This document shows positions 48,796 to 57,774 of a stretch of DNA of 64,000 nt, one piece after another; the stretch's first letter is position 1; each line of letters begins with the position of its first letter. Both the position numbers and the translations under genes were made by a program. This DNA comes from Pseudoxanthomonas sp. Lineage in GTDB: Bacteria > Pseudomonadota > Gammaproteobacteria > Xanthomonadales > Xanthomonadaceae. The stretch spans positions 1 through 64,000 of the forward strand of contig NZ_JANJUE010000078.1 in assembly GCF_024710765.1 (NCBI RefSeq), in the 5' to 3' direction. A model generated the notes under the pieces. That model made no database searches and was not told where the DNA came from. It was given only the letters and a program-made list of their open reading frames with translations.

Positions 48796-51326
48796 AGCAG
48801 CACCTCCACGCTCACCCCGACCAGGTTGACCCGATAGTCCCCAGGCCCTCCGTCGGTGTAGACGCGATGATCGAACACGCGGGTTTCGTCGAAACCCAGG
48901 TAGTGCCAGTCCGACAGCCGGCCACGCTCGTAGGTATCGAACACCCGCATCCGCGTGCGTGGGCCGACCGGGAAGCTCAATCCGACCGACAGTGAATTGA
49001 CCCGGTAGAGCATCGGCGGATAGCGGCCGTCGGCCGAGGCCGCCAGCGCGGGATTGGCCAGTGCGCCGGGCGAGGCGAACCGGTAGCGGGTGGTGCCGCG
49101 CGAGTCGGTCCAGTTCCAGGCCACGTCCAGGCTGGCGCGCCCGATGGCCTGGTTGAGGTTGATGCCGGCGTAGCGGTTGCGCTGGATGTCATCCAGCCAC
49201 CAGCGGTTGGCCAGCGGATAGGTCGGGCCGCCCAGCGTGGGATCCGGAGTGGGGGTGCCGTCGTTGACGTTGGCGATGCCCAGGTCCGAATGGTCGTAGC
49301 CGAGCCAGGCGCTGGCGACGGTGGTGGTGGCGGGCTGCCATTCCCATTGCAGGGTGGCACCGCGGGTGTCGTAGTCCTGCCGGCCCAGTTCGGCGTCGTA
49401 GTCGTTGCGCTCGCCGCGCACCGACGCGTACAGGGTCATTTCGCGCGGCAGGATGAAGGTCGCCATCAGATCCAGTTTGTGCTGGGTCCGGCTGGCGAGG
49501 TCGTACTTGCGCAGGGCGGACACCGTATGCGCGGGCACGCCGCCGGCCGGTTCCTGGAAACCGGGCAGATCGGTGGAGAAGGTGAATTCGTAGGGATCGT
49601 AGAAATAGCGGCTGCCGCCGCGATCCAGGTAGGTGTAGTTGGCGCGCAGCGTCAGCCAGTCGCGGGCGCGGTTGTTCCAGGTCAGGCGCAGGCTGTCGTC
49701 GCGGGTGGTCGCGACCTCGCGATGCGCTCGCTCGATGGCGGTATGGGTGTAGGTCGCGCCCAGCGTGTGGCGCGCGTTCGGGCGCCAGTCCAGCCCCATG
49801 GAGACCTCCTGGGTTTCTTTGTCCAGCGGCAGGTTGCGCACGCGGGTGATGACCGAGGGCGCGAGCAGCGGATCCCACACGCCGGCTTCGCCAGGCACCA
49901 CGCTGCCCTGTGATCCATTCTCGGCCACGTAGCCCCATTGGCCGGTCAGCGGGTTATAGGCCTGGTAGGTCCCGTCGTAGTCCTCGCGGTAGTACTTGGC
50001 CTGGCCACGCAGCGTCAGCGTGCTGCGCGGCTGGAACACCGCACGCACGTCCAGGCGCTGGGTGTCGATGCCGAGATCGGCGGTCTTGCGCGACAGCGCG
50101 TCCGGCGTGTTCCAGTCGGCGCAGTCAAACAGGAAGCCCGGCCCGATCGGCAGGCCGAACTGGCCCTGGCAGTTCATCGGCGCCAGCAGGCGTTCGTTCT
50201 GGCGCATCGTGCCCAACGAGGTGTTGAAGGTCAGCTCGCCATTCCACGGCAGCTTGCGGGTGAACACCGCGCGCAACTGGTGGTAATTGTTGTCCGGTTC
50301 GTAGGCGAATTCGCCGCTGGTGCGCGGTGGCGGGGTTACGCCCGGCACCACCGAGTACAGGCCGAACGGGACCTGGTAGTCATAGCCGTTGAAGCGGTTG
50401 CGGAAGAACGAACCGGTATAGCTGACATCCATCCGCCACAGGTTGCCGGTGAAGCGCACGCCGCCGTTGACGTTGACGGTGCTGTCGTCGATGGGGCGCG
50501 GGATCTCGTAGATGCCGCCGTTGGCGGGGAACGGGTAGTTGAAGAAGAACGGCCCGCCGAACGGGCGCGCGCCTTCGCGCTGTTCATGGCTGGCGTTGAA
50601 GTACGCGGCCCAGCGCGGGTTGATGAAATAGTTGATGCCCAGCCCCTGCTTGTCGCGGACCACGCGCAGGAACCGTTCCGGCTGCGCGCCGGCCACGGCG
50701 GCGACCTGCGCCGGCGTGCTGGCGGCCGGGGTGAGGCCGCCCGCCAGGGTGAGGTGCTGGCTGCCGACGCCGTTCCAGATCGAACGCGCGTTGCCACTGG
50801 TCACGTTGGGCTGGCTGCGCACGAAGGCCTGCACGCGGAATTTGCCGGCACGGCCGAACACCGCGCGGTAGAACTGGTTGTGCTCGTTGATGCGGCTGGC
50901 GCGGAAATCCAGATAGCTGCCATCGCTGGCGCGCTGCAGGCGGAAGCGCGCATCCACCATCACGCCGTCGTCGAAATCGTTGAAGCGGCGCCACTGGGTC
51001 GCGCGTTCGTCGCCGGAGACATGCAGGTAGCCGAGGCCGACGCTGCCCTCATAGGCCCACTCGCCGTGTGGTTTCAGTTCCGGCCACGCCGGCGCGCAGG
51101 GGTAGAGGAAGCCGGTCGGCGTACGCCGCGAGCCGGCGCGCAGCCAGCTCATCCCATCGGCGTCGCAGCCGATGCCGCGCATGCCGGTGGGGTCCAGCGC
51201 GTTGCCGAAATGCAGATCCGTGCCCACGCCGCTGTCCTGCGCCTGGGCCAGGCCGGCCAGGGACAGCGCCAGGGCCAGCACGGCCAGTCGCGGCGGACGG
51301 GACGTGCGGAAGGTCGAGACGATCAT
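48792..51326 (-). CDS. MtrB/PioB-family outer-membrane beta-barrel of a decaheme conduit
   Basis: The 844-residue protein belongs to the family whose barrel sheathes an MtrA-type decaheme cytochrome across the outer membrane. It has a signal peptide (1-29, AQA), a short N-terminal plug-like region, and then alternating amphipathic strands rich in Tyr, Trp, Arg and Asn to the C-terminus. The paired N-terminal cysteines here (~54 and ~77) are not the CxxC known from Shewanella MtrB. It starts 10 bases after the decaheme gene and overlaps the diheme gene by four bases. Confidence 0.87.
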   Translation of the reverse strand: MIVSTFRTSRPPRLAVLALALSLAGLAQAQDSGVGTDLHFGNALDPTGMRGIGCDADGMSWLRAGSRRTPTGFLYPCAPAWPELKPHGEWAYEGSVGLGYLHVSGDERATQWRRFNDFDDGVMVDARFRLQRASDGSYLDFRASRINEHNQFYRAVFGRAGKFRVQAFVRSQPNVTSGNARSIWNGVGSQHLTLAGGLTPAASTPAQVAAVAGAQPERFLRVVRDKQGLGINYFINPRWAAYFNASHEQREGARPFGGPFFFNYPFPANGGIYEIPRPIDDSTVNVNGGVRFTGNLWRMDVSYTGSFFRNRFNGYDYQVPFGLYSVVPGVTPPPRTSGEFAYEPDNNYHQLRAVFTRKLPWNGELTFNTSLGTMRQNERLLAPMNCQGQFGLPIGPGFLFDCADWNTPDALSRKTADLGIDTQRLDVRAVFQPRSTLTLRGQAKYYREDYDGTYQAYNPLTGQWGYVAENGSQGSVVPGEAGVWDPLLAPSVITRVRNLPLDKETQEVSMGLDWRPNARHTLGATYTHTAIERAHREVATTRDDSLRLTWNNRARDWLTLRANYTYLDRGGSRYFYDPYEFTFSTDLPGFQEPAGGVPAHTVSALRKYDLASRTQHKLDLMATFILPREMTLYASVRGERNDYDAELGRQDYDTRGATLQWEWQPATTTVASAWLGYDHSDLGIANVNDGTPTPDPTLGGPTYPLANRWWLDDIQRNRYAGINLNQAIGRASLDVAWNWTDSRGTTRYRFASPGALANPALAASADGRYPPMLYRVNSLSVGLSFPVGPRTRMRVFDTYERGRLSDWHYLGFDETRVFDHRVYTDGGPGDYRVNLVGVSVEVLL

Positions 51327-51336
51327 GTTCCCTCCG

Positions 51337-52395
51337 CTACTTGTGGAGACGGGGACCGGACGGGTGGTTGGAGCCGTGGATCTGCGCGTGGCAGGTCAGG
51401 CAGCCGCGTCCCATCAGGCGCTCGTCCGGTGCCGGACCGGTGCCCAGCGACGCGCTGGTCAACAGATCGTTCGGATGGCGCGTGTGCGAGTGGCACTGCT
51501 GGCACAGCATCGGCACCGGCGCCACCAGCAGCGCATGCTGGTTGGAGCCATGCGGGGTATGGCAGTTCAGGCAGCTTTCGCGCACCGGCGCGTGTTCGAA
51601 CAGGAACGGACCGCGCTTCTCCGCGTGGCACTGGTAACAGGTTTCATTGACCGTGTCGGTCTTGAGCAGCGAAGCGTTGAGCGTGCCATGCGGATTGTGG
51701 CAATCCGCGCAGGTCATCTCGCCTTCCGGCAGCGGCATGTGCGAGCGGCGGTTGAACTGCTGGCGCACATCCTTGTGGCAGGTCGCGCAGGTCTCGCTGA
51801 CCGACTGGCGCGCGGTCAGGCCCTCGGCGGACAGGCGCGCCATCGGGTTGTGGCAATCGCTGCACGACAGATCGTTGCGCTGGTGCACCGAACCCAGCCA
51901 GCTGTCGCGCGGTCCGCCCGCATGGCAACCCAGGCAACTGCCGGTCTGCGCCGACACCGGCGTGCCGCCGTCATGGGTGAAGGCGATGATGCTGCCCTTG
52001 GCGGTCGGGTTCTGCGCATGCGCCGAGCCGGGTCCGTGGCAGGCCTCGCAGGTCGGGGTGGCCGGATTGGCCTGCTGCGCGACCTGCATGCCCAGCGCGT
52101 GCACGCTGTGGGCGAAGTTGTCCTGTTCCTTGGAATGGCACGCCGTGCAGGTGGCTTCGCCGATCGGTTTGGCGGTCGGCTGCAGCGGATTCGCGGGCAC
52201 GGTCGCGAAGGCGAAACCGGGTGCATCGGCGAAGTCGTGGGCGACGCCGTCCTGGCTGCCGAAATGGGTGCCGGGCAGTTTCGAGGGATCAAACCCGGTG
52301 GGGGCGCTCTGCGCCATCACCGGCGCCAGCCAGCTCGCTCCGAGCATGGCCACCGCCGCCAAGACAAACATCAGACCCAATAGTGCGCGCCGCAT
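51337..52395 (-). CDS. Decaheme c-type cytochrome, MtrA/DmsE family
   Basis: This periplasmic multiheme electron wire has 352 residues with a signal peptide (1-28) and exactly ten CxxCH sites, with histidines at 87, 120, 158, 182, 207, 233, 257, 279, 302 and 336. Length, spacing and heme number match MtrA/DmsE/PioA proteins that insert into an MtrB-type barrel. A run of other histidines can serve as distal ligands. It is the first gene of the inserted conduit cluster, and a palindromic candidate operator lies 51-64 bases upstream. Confidence 0.95.
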   Translation of the reverse strand: MRRALLGLMFVLAAVAMLGASWLAPVMAQSAPTGFDPSKLPGTHFGSQDGVAHDFADAPGFAFATVPANPLQPTAKPIGEATCTACHSKEQDNFAHSVHALGMQVAQQANPATPTCEACHGPGSAHAQNPTAKGSIIAFTHDGGTPVSAQTGSCLGCHAGGPRDSWLGSVHQRNDLSCSDCHNPMARLSAEGLTARQSVSETCATCHKDVRQQFNRRSHMPLPEGEMTCADCHNPHGTLNASLLKTDTVNETCYQCHAEKRGPFLFEHAPVRESCLNCHTPHGSNQHALLVAPVPMLCQQCHSHTRHPNDLLTSASLGTGPAPDERLMGRGCLTCHAQIHGSNHPSGPRLHK

Positions 52396-52445
52396 CCTTC
52401 TCTCCCTTGCGCCTGGCTGACCAAGGCTGGCTAGCCGCAGGGCTT

Positions 52446-52459
52446 GTAACGTTCATTAC
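52446..52459. promoter_or_regulatory. Candidate TetR operator upstream of the decaheme operon
   Basis: GTAACG-TT-CATTAC (52446-52459) is an imperfect palindrome (10 of 12 arm positions symmetric) in the 192-base gap between tetR and the decaheme gene. Size and form suit a TetR dimer. The rest of the gap shows only a short stem at 52573-52589, at the tetR stop codon. Confidence 0.5.
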
Positions 52460-52587
52460 GATAAACGCTGAGTGAATGAAGAAGGAAGATCAAGTTGCAG
52501 TGCAGCATGAAAGCGCGAATGCCAACGGCTCTTGCTACGTTTCCCGGATAGTGCCGATCTCAATTCCCCCCCGAGCGGGAAAACCGC

Positions 52588-53259
52588 TCAGGCGCGGGGC
52601 AGCACGCCTTCCAGGAAGATCGACACCGCCTCGCAGGCTTCCACCTTCACCCGCGGTTTGTCGGCCACGCCGATGCGGCCGTTGACCGAGCGCAGGATGA
52701 CCCCGCCGAACACCATCATGTAGAAGCGATCCGCGACGAGCGCCGGATGTTCGAGGATCAGCCGCCCGCTGCGCTTTTCGCGCTCGAAGTATTGGGTGAG
52801 CAGGCGCTCGGCGGGCGTCACGCCGTGTTCCATGAACCAGTCACGGAGTTCGGGAAAGCACAGGCCTTCGCCGATCACGATGCGATGGGTGACGATCCGG
52901 CCGGGAGACAGGATCTCCTCGACCATGCGCTCGGCGGCCAGCGGCAACGCCTGTTCCGGCGGCAGGTCGGAGCGGTACAGCATTTCCAGCCCTTCGCCGA
53001 ACGCGGCGATGCTGCGCTTCATGATTGCCAGCGCAAGGCCGTGCTTGTCGCCGAACGCGTTGTAGAGCGTGGACAGCGAACCGCCCGAGCGCGCGACCAC
53101 GTCGTTCAGGCGCGCATTGCGGTATCCCTTTTCCAGGAATACCTCGGTCGCCGCCTCGATGAACTTCTCGATGCGCAGCTCCACCCGTCCCGACACGTCG
53201 CTGCGCGGGCGGGAGCCCTTGTCGGACGGGTAGTGCGGATGGCCGGGGAAATCCGTCAT
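52588..53259 (-). CDS. TetR/AcrR-family transcriptional regulator
   Basis: The 223-residue regulator has an N-terminal HTH domain (~35-80, AATEVFLEKGYRNARLNDVV, then GGSLSTLYNAFGDKHGLALA) and a C-terminal ligand domain (HRIVIGEGLCFPELRDWFMEH). ATG 53259 (MTDFPGHPHYPSDKG) lies 13 bases after the ccmB stop, so it is probably transcribed with ccmAB. Its paralogue at 38942-39745 shares most of the HTH and the RIVIGEG-FP-LRDWF block. It most simply controls the downstream decaheme operon. Confidence 0.88.
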   Translation of the reverse strand: MTDFPGHPHYPSDKGSRPRSDVSGRVELRIEKFIEAATEVFLEKGYRNARLNDVVARSGGSLSTLYNAFGDKHGLALAIMKRSIAAFGEGLEMLYRSDLPPEQALPLAAERMVEEILSPGRIVTHRIVIGEGLCFPELRDWFMEHGVTPAERLLTQYFEREKRSGRLILEHPALVADRFYMMVFGGVILRSVNGRIGVADKPRVKVEACEAVSIFLEGVLPRA

Positions 53260-53272
53260 GGGCGGGATGGAA

Positions 53273-53956
53273 TCAGTTGAGGGCGATGCGGATCGCGGCC
53301 GCGGCCGTCCATGGTGCCAGCACCAGCGACAGCACCAGTCCGGCGCCGAGCAGCAACAGGGCGCCACTGCCGTCCAGGCCCTGGGCACTGGCGGCGACGC
53401 TGCCCGCGCCGAACACCAGGATCGGCACGTACAGCGGCAATGCCAGCAACGCGACCAGAATGCCCGAGCGTCGCATGCCGACCGTCAACGCCGCGACCAC
53501 GGCGCCGAGCAGGCTCAGCAGCGGCGTGCCCAGCGCCAGGGAGGCCAGCAGTGCCGGCAACTGCGCGCGCGGCAGGTGCAGCAGTTCGCCGAGCAGCGGG
53601 GTGACGAGGATCAGCGGCAGCGCGGTGGTCGCCCAGTGGGTCAGTACGCGTACCGCGACCAGCCAGGCCAGCGGCACCGGCGCCAGGATCCATTGCTCCA
53701 GCGAACCGTCCTCGGCATCGCCACGAAACAGGGTATCCAGCGACAGCAGGCCGGCCAGCAGCACCGCCACCCAGATCACCGCCGAGGCCACCTTGCCGAG
53801 GGCGTCCGGTTCACCGCCCAGCCCCAGCGCGAACACCACCACCACCAGCAGGGCGAACAACGCCGGTTGCAGGGAGTCGCCGCGGCGGCGCCACATCAAC
53901 CGCAGATCGCGCACCACCAGCGCCGAGGCCGACGCGAACAGGCCCGGCGTGCTCAT
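53273..53956 (-). CDS. ccmB: Heme exporter membrane protein CcmB
   Basis: CcmB is the membrane subunit of the CcmAB ABC complex that drives release of holo-CcmE. It is 227 residues with six membrane segments and the conserved [19 protein letters not shown] block near residue 82. It overlaps ccmA by four bases. Downstream comes tetR, not ccmC, which is displaced by about 6 kb. Confidence 0.94.
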   Translation of the reverse strand: MSTPGLFASASALVVRDLRLMWRRRGDSLQPALFALLVVVVFALGLGGEPDALGKVASAVIWVAVLLAGLLSLDTLFRGDAEDGSLEQWILAPVPLAWLVAVRVLTHWATTALPLILVTPLLGELLHLPRAQLPALLASLALGTPLLSLLGAVVAALTVGMRRSGILVALLALPLYVPILVFGAGSVAASAQGLDGSGALLLLGAGLVLSLVLAPWTAAAAIRIALN

Positions 53957-54597
53957 GCCGCACCTCCCAGCATCAGCATGCGGGTCTGCACCGGCGGCGC
54001 GGCGTAGGCACCGTGGGTGGTGACCAGGGCGGCGCCACCGCTGCGCAGGTGGGCGGAAATCATCCGGTTGACCAGGTTGATGCCTTCCAGATCAAGATTG
54101 GCGTAGGGCTCGTCCAGCAGCCACAGCGGCGCGGGCGACAGCCACAGGCGCGCCAGCGAAAGGCGTTTTTTCTGCCCCGCCGAGAGCTGCCGTGCCAGCG
54201 CGTCCTCGTAGCCGGCCAGGCCGACCATCGCCAGCGCGTTGCCCGGCATCTGGCGGGCGCGGCGGCCGTGCAGGCCGCACAGGAAGTTGAGGTTTTCCAG
54301 CGTATCCAGATCCGCCTTCAGCGCCGGCAGATGACCCAGGTAGGCGATGGCGCGCGAACGCTGGGTGGCATTGGCGGCGCGTCCGTCGATGGTGATGTCG
54401 CCGCGGTCCGCGCGCAGCAGCCCGGCCAGCACGCGCAGCAGGGTGGTCTTGCCGGCGCCGTTGCCGCCCTGGACGAGCAGCGCCTCGCCGGCATCCACCG
54501 CGAATTCCAGCGGGCCGAACACCGGTTCGTCGTTGCGCGAGAAGGCCAGGCCATGGGCGGCCAGCAGCGGCGGGTGGTTCGGAACGGAATCGATCAT
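53953..54597 (-). CDS. ccmA: Heme exporter ATP-binding protein CcmA
   Basis: CcmA is the cytoplasmic ATPase of the CcmAB complex. It is 214 residues with Walker [10 protein letters not shown] (~44), ABC signature [15 protein letters not shown] (~138), Walker [13 protein letters not shown] and the H-loop TTHG. It begins the first ccm segment. Confidence 0.94.
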   Translation of the reverse strand: MIDSVPNHPPLLAAHGLAFSRNDEPVFGPLEFAVDAGEALLVQGGNGAGKTTLLRVLAGLLRADRGDITIDGRAANATQRSRAIAYLGHLPALKADLDTLENLNFLCGLHGRRARQMPGNALAMVGLAGYEDALARQLSAGQKKRLSLARLWLSPAPLWLLDEPYANLDLEGINLVNRMISAHLRSGGAALVTTHGAYAAPPVQTRMLMLGGAA

Positions 54598-54681
54598 CAG
54601 GCGGAGCCTTCGCGGGAAGGCGGGTCTCGGGCGGGCAATCAGCCGGCTATTGTATGCGAGCCTTCACGCCGCCCACGGGGC

Positions 54682-55167
54682 TCAGCCGACCCACTCGACG
54701 CCAGCGAGTCCGGAGAGCCGGGACACGCCCGGCGGCGCCGGCCACATCAGGCGCAGGCGCACCGGCTGCGCATGCCGCCAATACAGGATGCCGCCCTGGG
54801 AGAAGGCCCGCGCGAGCGCGTCGGCCTGGTCGCGGGCCAGATCCAGCACCAGCCAGCCCGGTTCGTGCCAGCGGCCCTCATCGTCGCTGGCGCTGGCAGG
54901 GACGTACGCACGGCCGGCTTCCCGCAGCCAGGCCACGAGGCGCTGGTCGGCCTGCCGGTTCCGTTCCGCGCTGCGGGCGGCCAGCGGCGGATTCCAGGCG
55001 GTGATCCATAGATAGCACTCCGCGGGGATCTGCCGTTCCAGCGCGGGAGCGGGTTCGCCTATCCGCAGCGGAAAGGCGCCCGCACCCACCCGCGCTTCGT
55101 AGCGGGCGGCGCACCAGGCGCGTGCCAGCCGGCATTTTTCCGGATCGGGAACGCTGTATCCGTTCAT
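54682..55167 (-). CDS. DUF3293 family protein
   Basis: This 161-residue soluble protein has the DUF3293 signature ITAWNPPLAARSAERNRQAD (~residues 65-84), in which an asparagine-proline pair precedes a helix with N and R. ATG 55167 (MNGYSVPDPEKC) is chosen. The function is unknown. It lies 84 bases upstream of ccmA on the same strand and diverges from the aminotransferase gene. Confidence 0.82.
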   Translation of the reverse strand: MNGYSVPDPEKCRLARAWCAARYEARVGAGAFPLRIGEPAPALERQIPAECYLWITAWNPPLAARSAERNRQADQRLVAWLREAGRAYVPASASDDEGRWHEPGWLVLDLARDQADALARAFSQGGILYWRHAQPVRLRLMWPAPPGVSRLSGLAGVEWVG

Positions 55168-55235
55168 GGCCCCATCATCGCCGGACACCGTCATTGCGTA
55201 CACTCCGCAGTCCCCCTGTGAGACCGGACCGGCGG

Positions 55236-56384
55236 ATGCCACTCGAAACCAAGTTGCCCAAGGTGGGCACCACCATCTTCACCGTCATGTCGCAGTTGGC
55301 CGCCGAGCATGCCGCGGTCAACCTGGGGCAGGGCTTTCCCGATTTCGCGGTGCCGCAGCGACTGGTCGACGAACTGGATCGCGCCATGCGCGAGGGCCAC
55401 AACCAGTACGCGCCGATGACCGGCGTCGCCCCGCTGCGCCAGGCGATCGCCGAAAAGGTGCTGCGCTGCTACGGCCGCCAGGTCAATCCGGATACCGAGA
55501 TCACCGTGACCAGCGGCGCCACCGAGGCACTGTTCAACGCCATCCACGCGGTGGTGCGCCCGGGCGAGGAAGTGATCGTGCTGGACCCGGCCTACGACAG
55601 TTATGAGCCGGCAATCGATCTGGCCGGCGCGCGCGCGGTGCACGTCGCGCTGGATCCGCAGACTTTCGTGGTCGACTGGGACAAGGTCCAGGCGGCGATC
55701 ACGCCGCGCACCCGCCTGCTGATCATCAACAGCCCGCACAATCCGTCCGGGGCCATGCTGGATGAAGCGGATCTGCGCACGCTGGCCGACCTGCTGCGCG
55801 ACACCGGCATCTACCTGATCTCCGACGAGGTCTACGAGCACATCGTGTTCGACGGCCGCCGCCATGAATCGGTGCTGCGCTACCCGGAACTGGCCGAGCG
55901 TGCCTTCGTGGTATCCAGCTTCGGCAAGACCTACCACTGCACCGGCTGGAAAATCGGCTACGCGATCGCGCCGCCCGCGCTCAGCGCCGAATTCCGCAAG
56001 GTCCACCAGTACAACGTGTTCTGCACCTTCGCGCCGGCCCAGCATGCGTTCGCGGCGATGATCCGCGACGAACCGGAACACTACGAGCAACTGGGTGCGT
56101 TCTACCAGGAAAAGCGCGACCGCTTCCGCGCGCAACTGCTGGAAACCCGACTCAAGCCGCTGCCGGTGCCGGGCGGGTATTTCCAGCTGGTGGACTACTC
56201 GGCGGTGAGCGATCTGCCGGACACCGAGTTCGTGCGTTGGCTGACCATCGAGCACGGCGTCACCGCGATTCCGCTGTCGCCGTTCTACGAGGCGCCGCCC
56301 ACCGGCCAGCGTCTGGCGCGGCTGTGTTTCGCCAAGAACGCGGCCACCCTCGACGCCGCCATCGAACGCCTGAAGAAGCTGTAG
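55236..56384 (+). CDS. PLP-dependent aminotransferase, methionine/glutamine transaminase K type (YbdL-like)
   Basis: The fold-type I class I/II aminotransferase has 382 residues. The start MPLETKLPKVGTTIFTVM at 55236 matches the YbdL group. The PLP lysine is in VVSSFGKTYHCTGWKIGY (~232); INSPHNPSGAM and SDEVYEHIVFDG are the other cofactor motifs. The next gene encodes an omega-amidase, which hydrolyses the alpha-ketoglutaramate formed when glutamine donates the amino group. The pair therefore fits methionine salvage. Confidence 0.9.
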   Translation: MPLETKLPKVGTTIFTVMSQLAAEHAAVNLGQGFPDFAVPQRLVDELDRAMREGHNQYAPMTGVAPLRQAIAEKVLRCYGRQVNPDTEITVTSGATEALFNAIHAVVRPGEEVIVLDPAYDSYEPAIDLAGARAVHVALDPQTFVVDWDKVQAAITPRTRLLIINSPHNPSGAMLDEADLRTLADLLRDTGIYLISDEVYEHIVFDGRRHESVLRYPELAERAFVVSSFGKTYHCTGWKIGYAIAPPALSAEFRKVHQYNVFCTFAPAQHAFAAMIRDEPEHYEQLGAFYQEKRDRFRAQLLETRLKPLPVPGGYFQLVDYSAVSDLPDTEFVRWLTIEHGVTAIPLSPFYEAPPTGQRLARLCFAKNAATLDAAIERLKKL

Positions 56385-56413
56385 CCTTCCCTGACAAACG
56401 GATCCAGACCCCC

Positions 56414-57211
56414 ATGCAGGACCTGCGCCTTTCCCTCGTCCAGGGCATCACCCGCTGGCACGATCCCGCCGGCAACCGCGCCTACTACGGCGATCTGATC
56501 GCGCCGCTGGCCGGAACCACGGATCTGGTGATCCTGCCGGAGACCTTCACCAGCGGCTTCAGCAACGACGCCATCGATCGCGCCGAGGGCATGGACGGGG
56601 AGACGGTCGCCTGGATCCGCGAGCAGGCCCGCAAGCTCGACGCGGCGGTCACCGGCAGCGTCCAGCTGCGCACGGACGAGGGCGTGTTCAACCGCTTGTT
56701 GTGGGCCACGCCCGACGGTGCGCTGCACAGCTACGACAAGCGCCACCTGTTCCGCTACGCCAACGAACACAAGCGCTACGCCGCCGGCCGGGAACGCCTG
56801 ACCGTGGAATGGAAAGGCTGGCGGATCAATCCGCAGGTCTGCTACGACCTGCGCTTCCCGGTGTTCTGCCGCAACCGCTACGACGTCGAGCGGCCCGGGC
56901 AACTGGACTTCGATCTGCAGATTTTCGTCGCCAACTGGCCTGCGGCGCGGGCCCACGCCTGGCGCACGCTGCTGCGCGCGCGGGCCATCGAGAACCTGTG
57001 CTTCGTCGCCGCGGTCAATCGTGCCGGCACCGACGGCAACAATCTGGACTATTCCGGCGACAGCGCGGTGATCGATTTCCTGGGCCAGCCGCAGGTGGAA
57101 CTGGGACCGGGCGAGGGCGTCGCCACCACCACCATCTCGGCGGAAGCGCTGTCGGCGCATCGCGAGCGTTTTCCCGCGATGCTGGATGCGGATCGTTTCG
57201 AGCTTGCCTGA
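56414..57211 (+). CDS. Omega-amidase / carbon-nitrogen hydrolase (YafV-like)
   Basis: This 265-residue nitrilase-superfamily enzyme has the complete Glu-Lys-Cys triad: E in LPETFTSGFS (~44), K in YDKRHLFRYANEH (~111) and C in QVCYDLRFPVFCR (~146). It probably deaminates alpha-ketoglutaramate or alpha-ketosuccinamate made by the preceding transaminase, from which it is separated by 29 bases. The DUF488 gene overlaps its end by 26 bases. Confidence 0.9.
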   Translation: MQDLRLSLVQGITRWHDPAGNRAYYGDLIAPLAGTTDLVILPETFTSGFSNDAIDRAEGMDGETVAWIREQARKLDAAVTGSVQLRTDEGVFNRLLWATPDGALHSYDKRHLFRYANEHKRYAAGRERLTVEWKGWRINPQVCYDLRFPVFCRNRYDVERPGQLDFDLQIFVANWPAARAHAWRTLLRARAIENLCFVAAVNRAGTDGNNLDYSGDSAVIDFLGQPQVELGPGEGVATTTISAEALSAHRERFPAMLDADRFELA

Positions 57212-57758
57212 GGCGGCGCGACGCATCTGGACGATCGGCCATTCCAGCCATGACTGGGAGGCGTTCATGGCGATCCTGGCCGACGCCGGCATCGAGGTCG
57301 TCGTCGACGTGCGCCGCTATGCCGCCTCGCAGCGCCATCCACAGTTCGCGGGTGCGTCGCTGTTGCGTGGCCTGTCGGAACGGGACATCGACTACCGGCC
57401 GATGCCTTCGCTGGGCGGACGGCGCGAACCGCGCCCGGATTCGGTCAACACGGCCTGGCGTCAACCCGGATTCCGCGGCTATGCGGACTACATGCAGACA
57501 CCGGCCTTCATCGATGCCCGCGCCACGCTGGCCGAACTCGCGGCACGCCGCCCGACGGCGTTCCTTTGCGCCGAGGCGGACTGGCGCACCTGCCACCGTG
57601 GATTGATCGCCGATGCATTCACCGCCGACGGTTGGCAGGTCGTCCACCTGCGCGATGGCGGGCGCCACGAAATCCATCCGCTGACCGCCGCCGCGCGGCT
57701 GGTGGAGGGCAGGCTGGACTATTCGCTGCCGGTGTCGCCGCAGGGCGAGTTGTTCTGA
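57186..57758 (+). CDS. DUF488 domain-containing protein
   Basis: The 190-residue protein has typical DUF488 blocks: IWTIGHSSHDWEAFMAIL, VVDVRRYAASQRHPQF, PSLGGRRE, FRGYADYMQTP and FLCAEADWRTCHRGLIAD. The cysteines of the CAE and CHR motifs are conserved. The function is not established. The start within the amidase gene suggests translational coupling; a start further in would lose the conserved TIGHS block. Confidence 0.87.
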   Translation: MRIVSSLPEAARRIWTIGHSSHDWEAFMAILADAGIEVVVDVRRYAASQRHPQFAGASLLRGLSERDIDYRPMPSLGGRREPRPDSVNTAWRQPGFRGYADYMQTPAFIDARATLAELAARRPTAFLCAEADWRTCHRGLIADAFTADGWQVVHLRDGGRHEIHPLTAAARLVEGRLDYSLPVSPQGELF

Positions 57759-57774
57759 ACCCATCCCTGCCGTA

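Noticed and set aside
47330..53272. Transposon or integron as carrier of the conduit genes within the ccm operon
   Set aside because: No transposase, integrase, terminal inverted repeat or target duplication is visible, and base composition by eye matches the surroundings.
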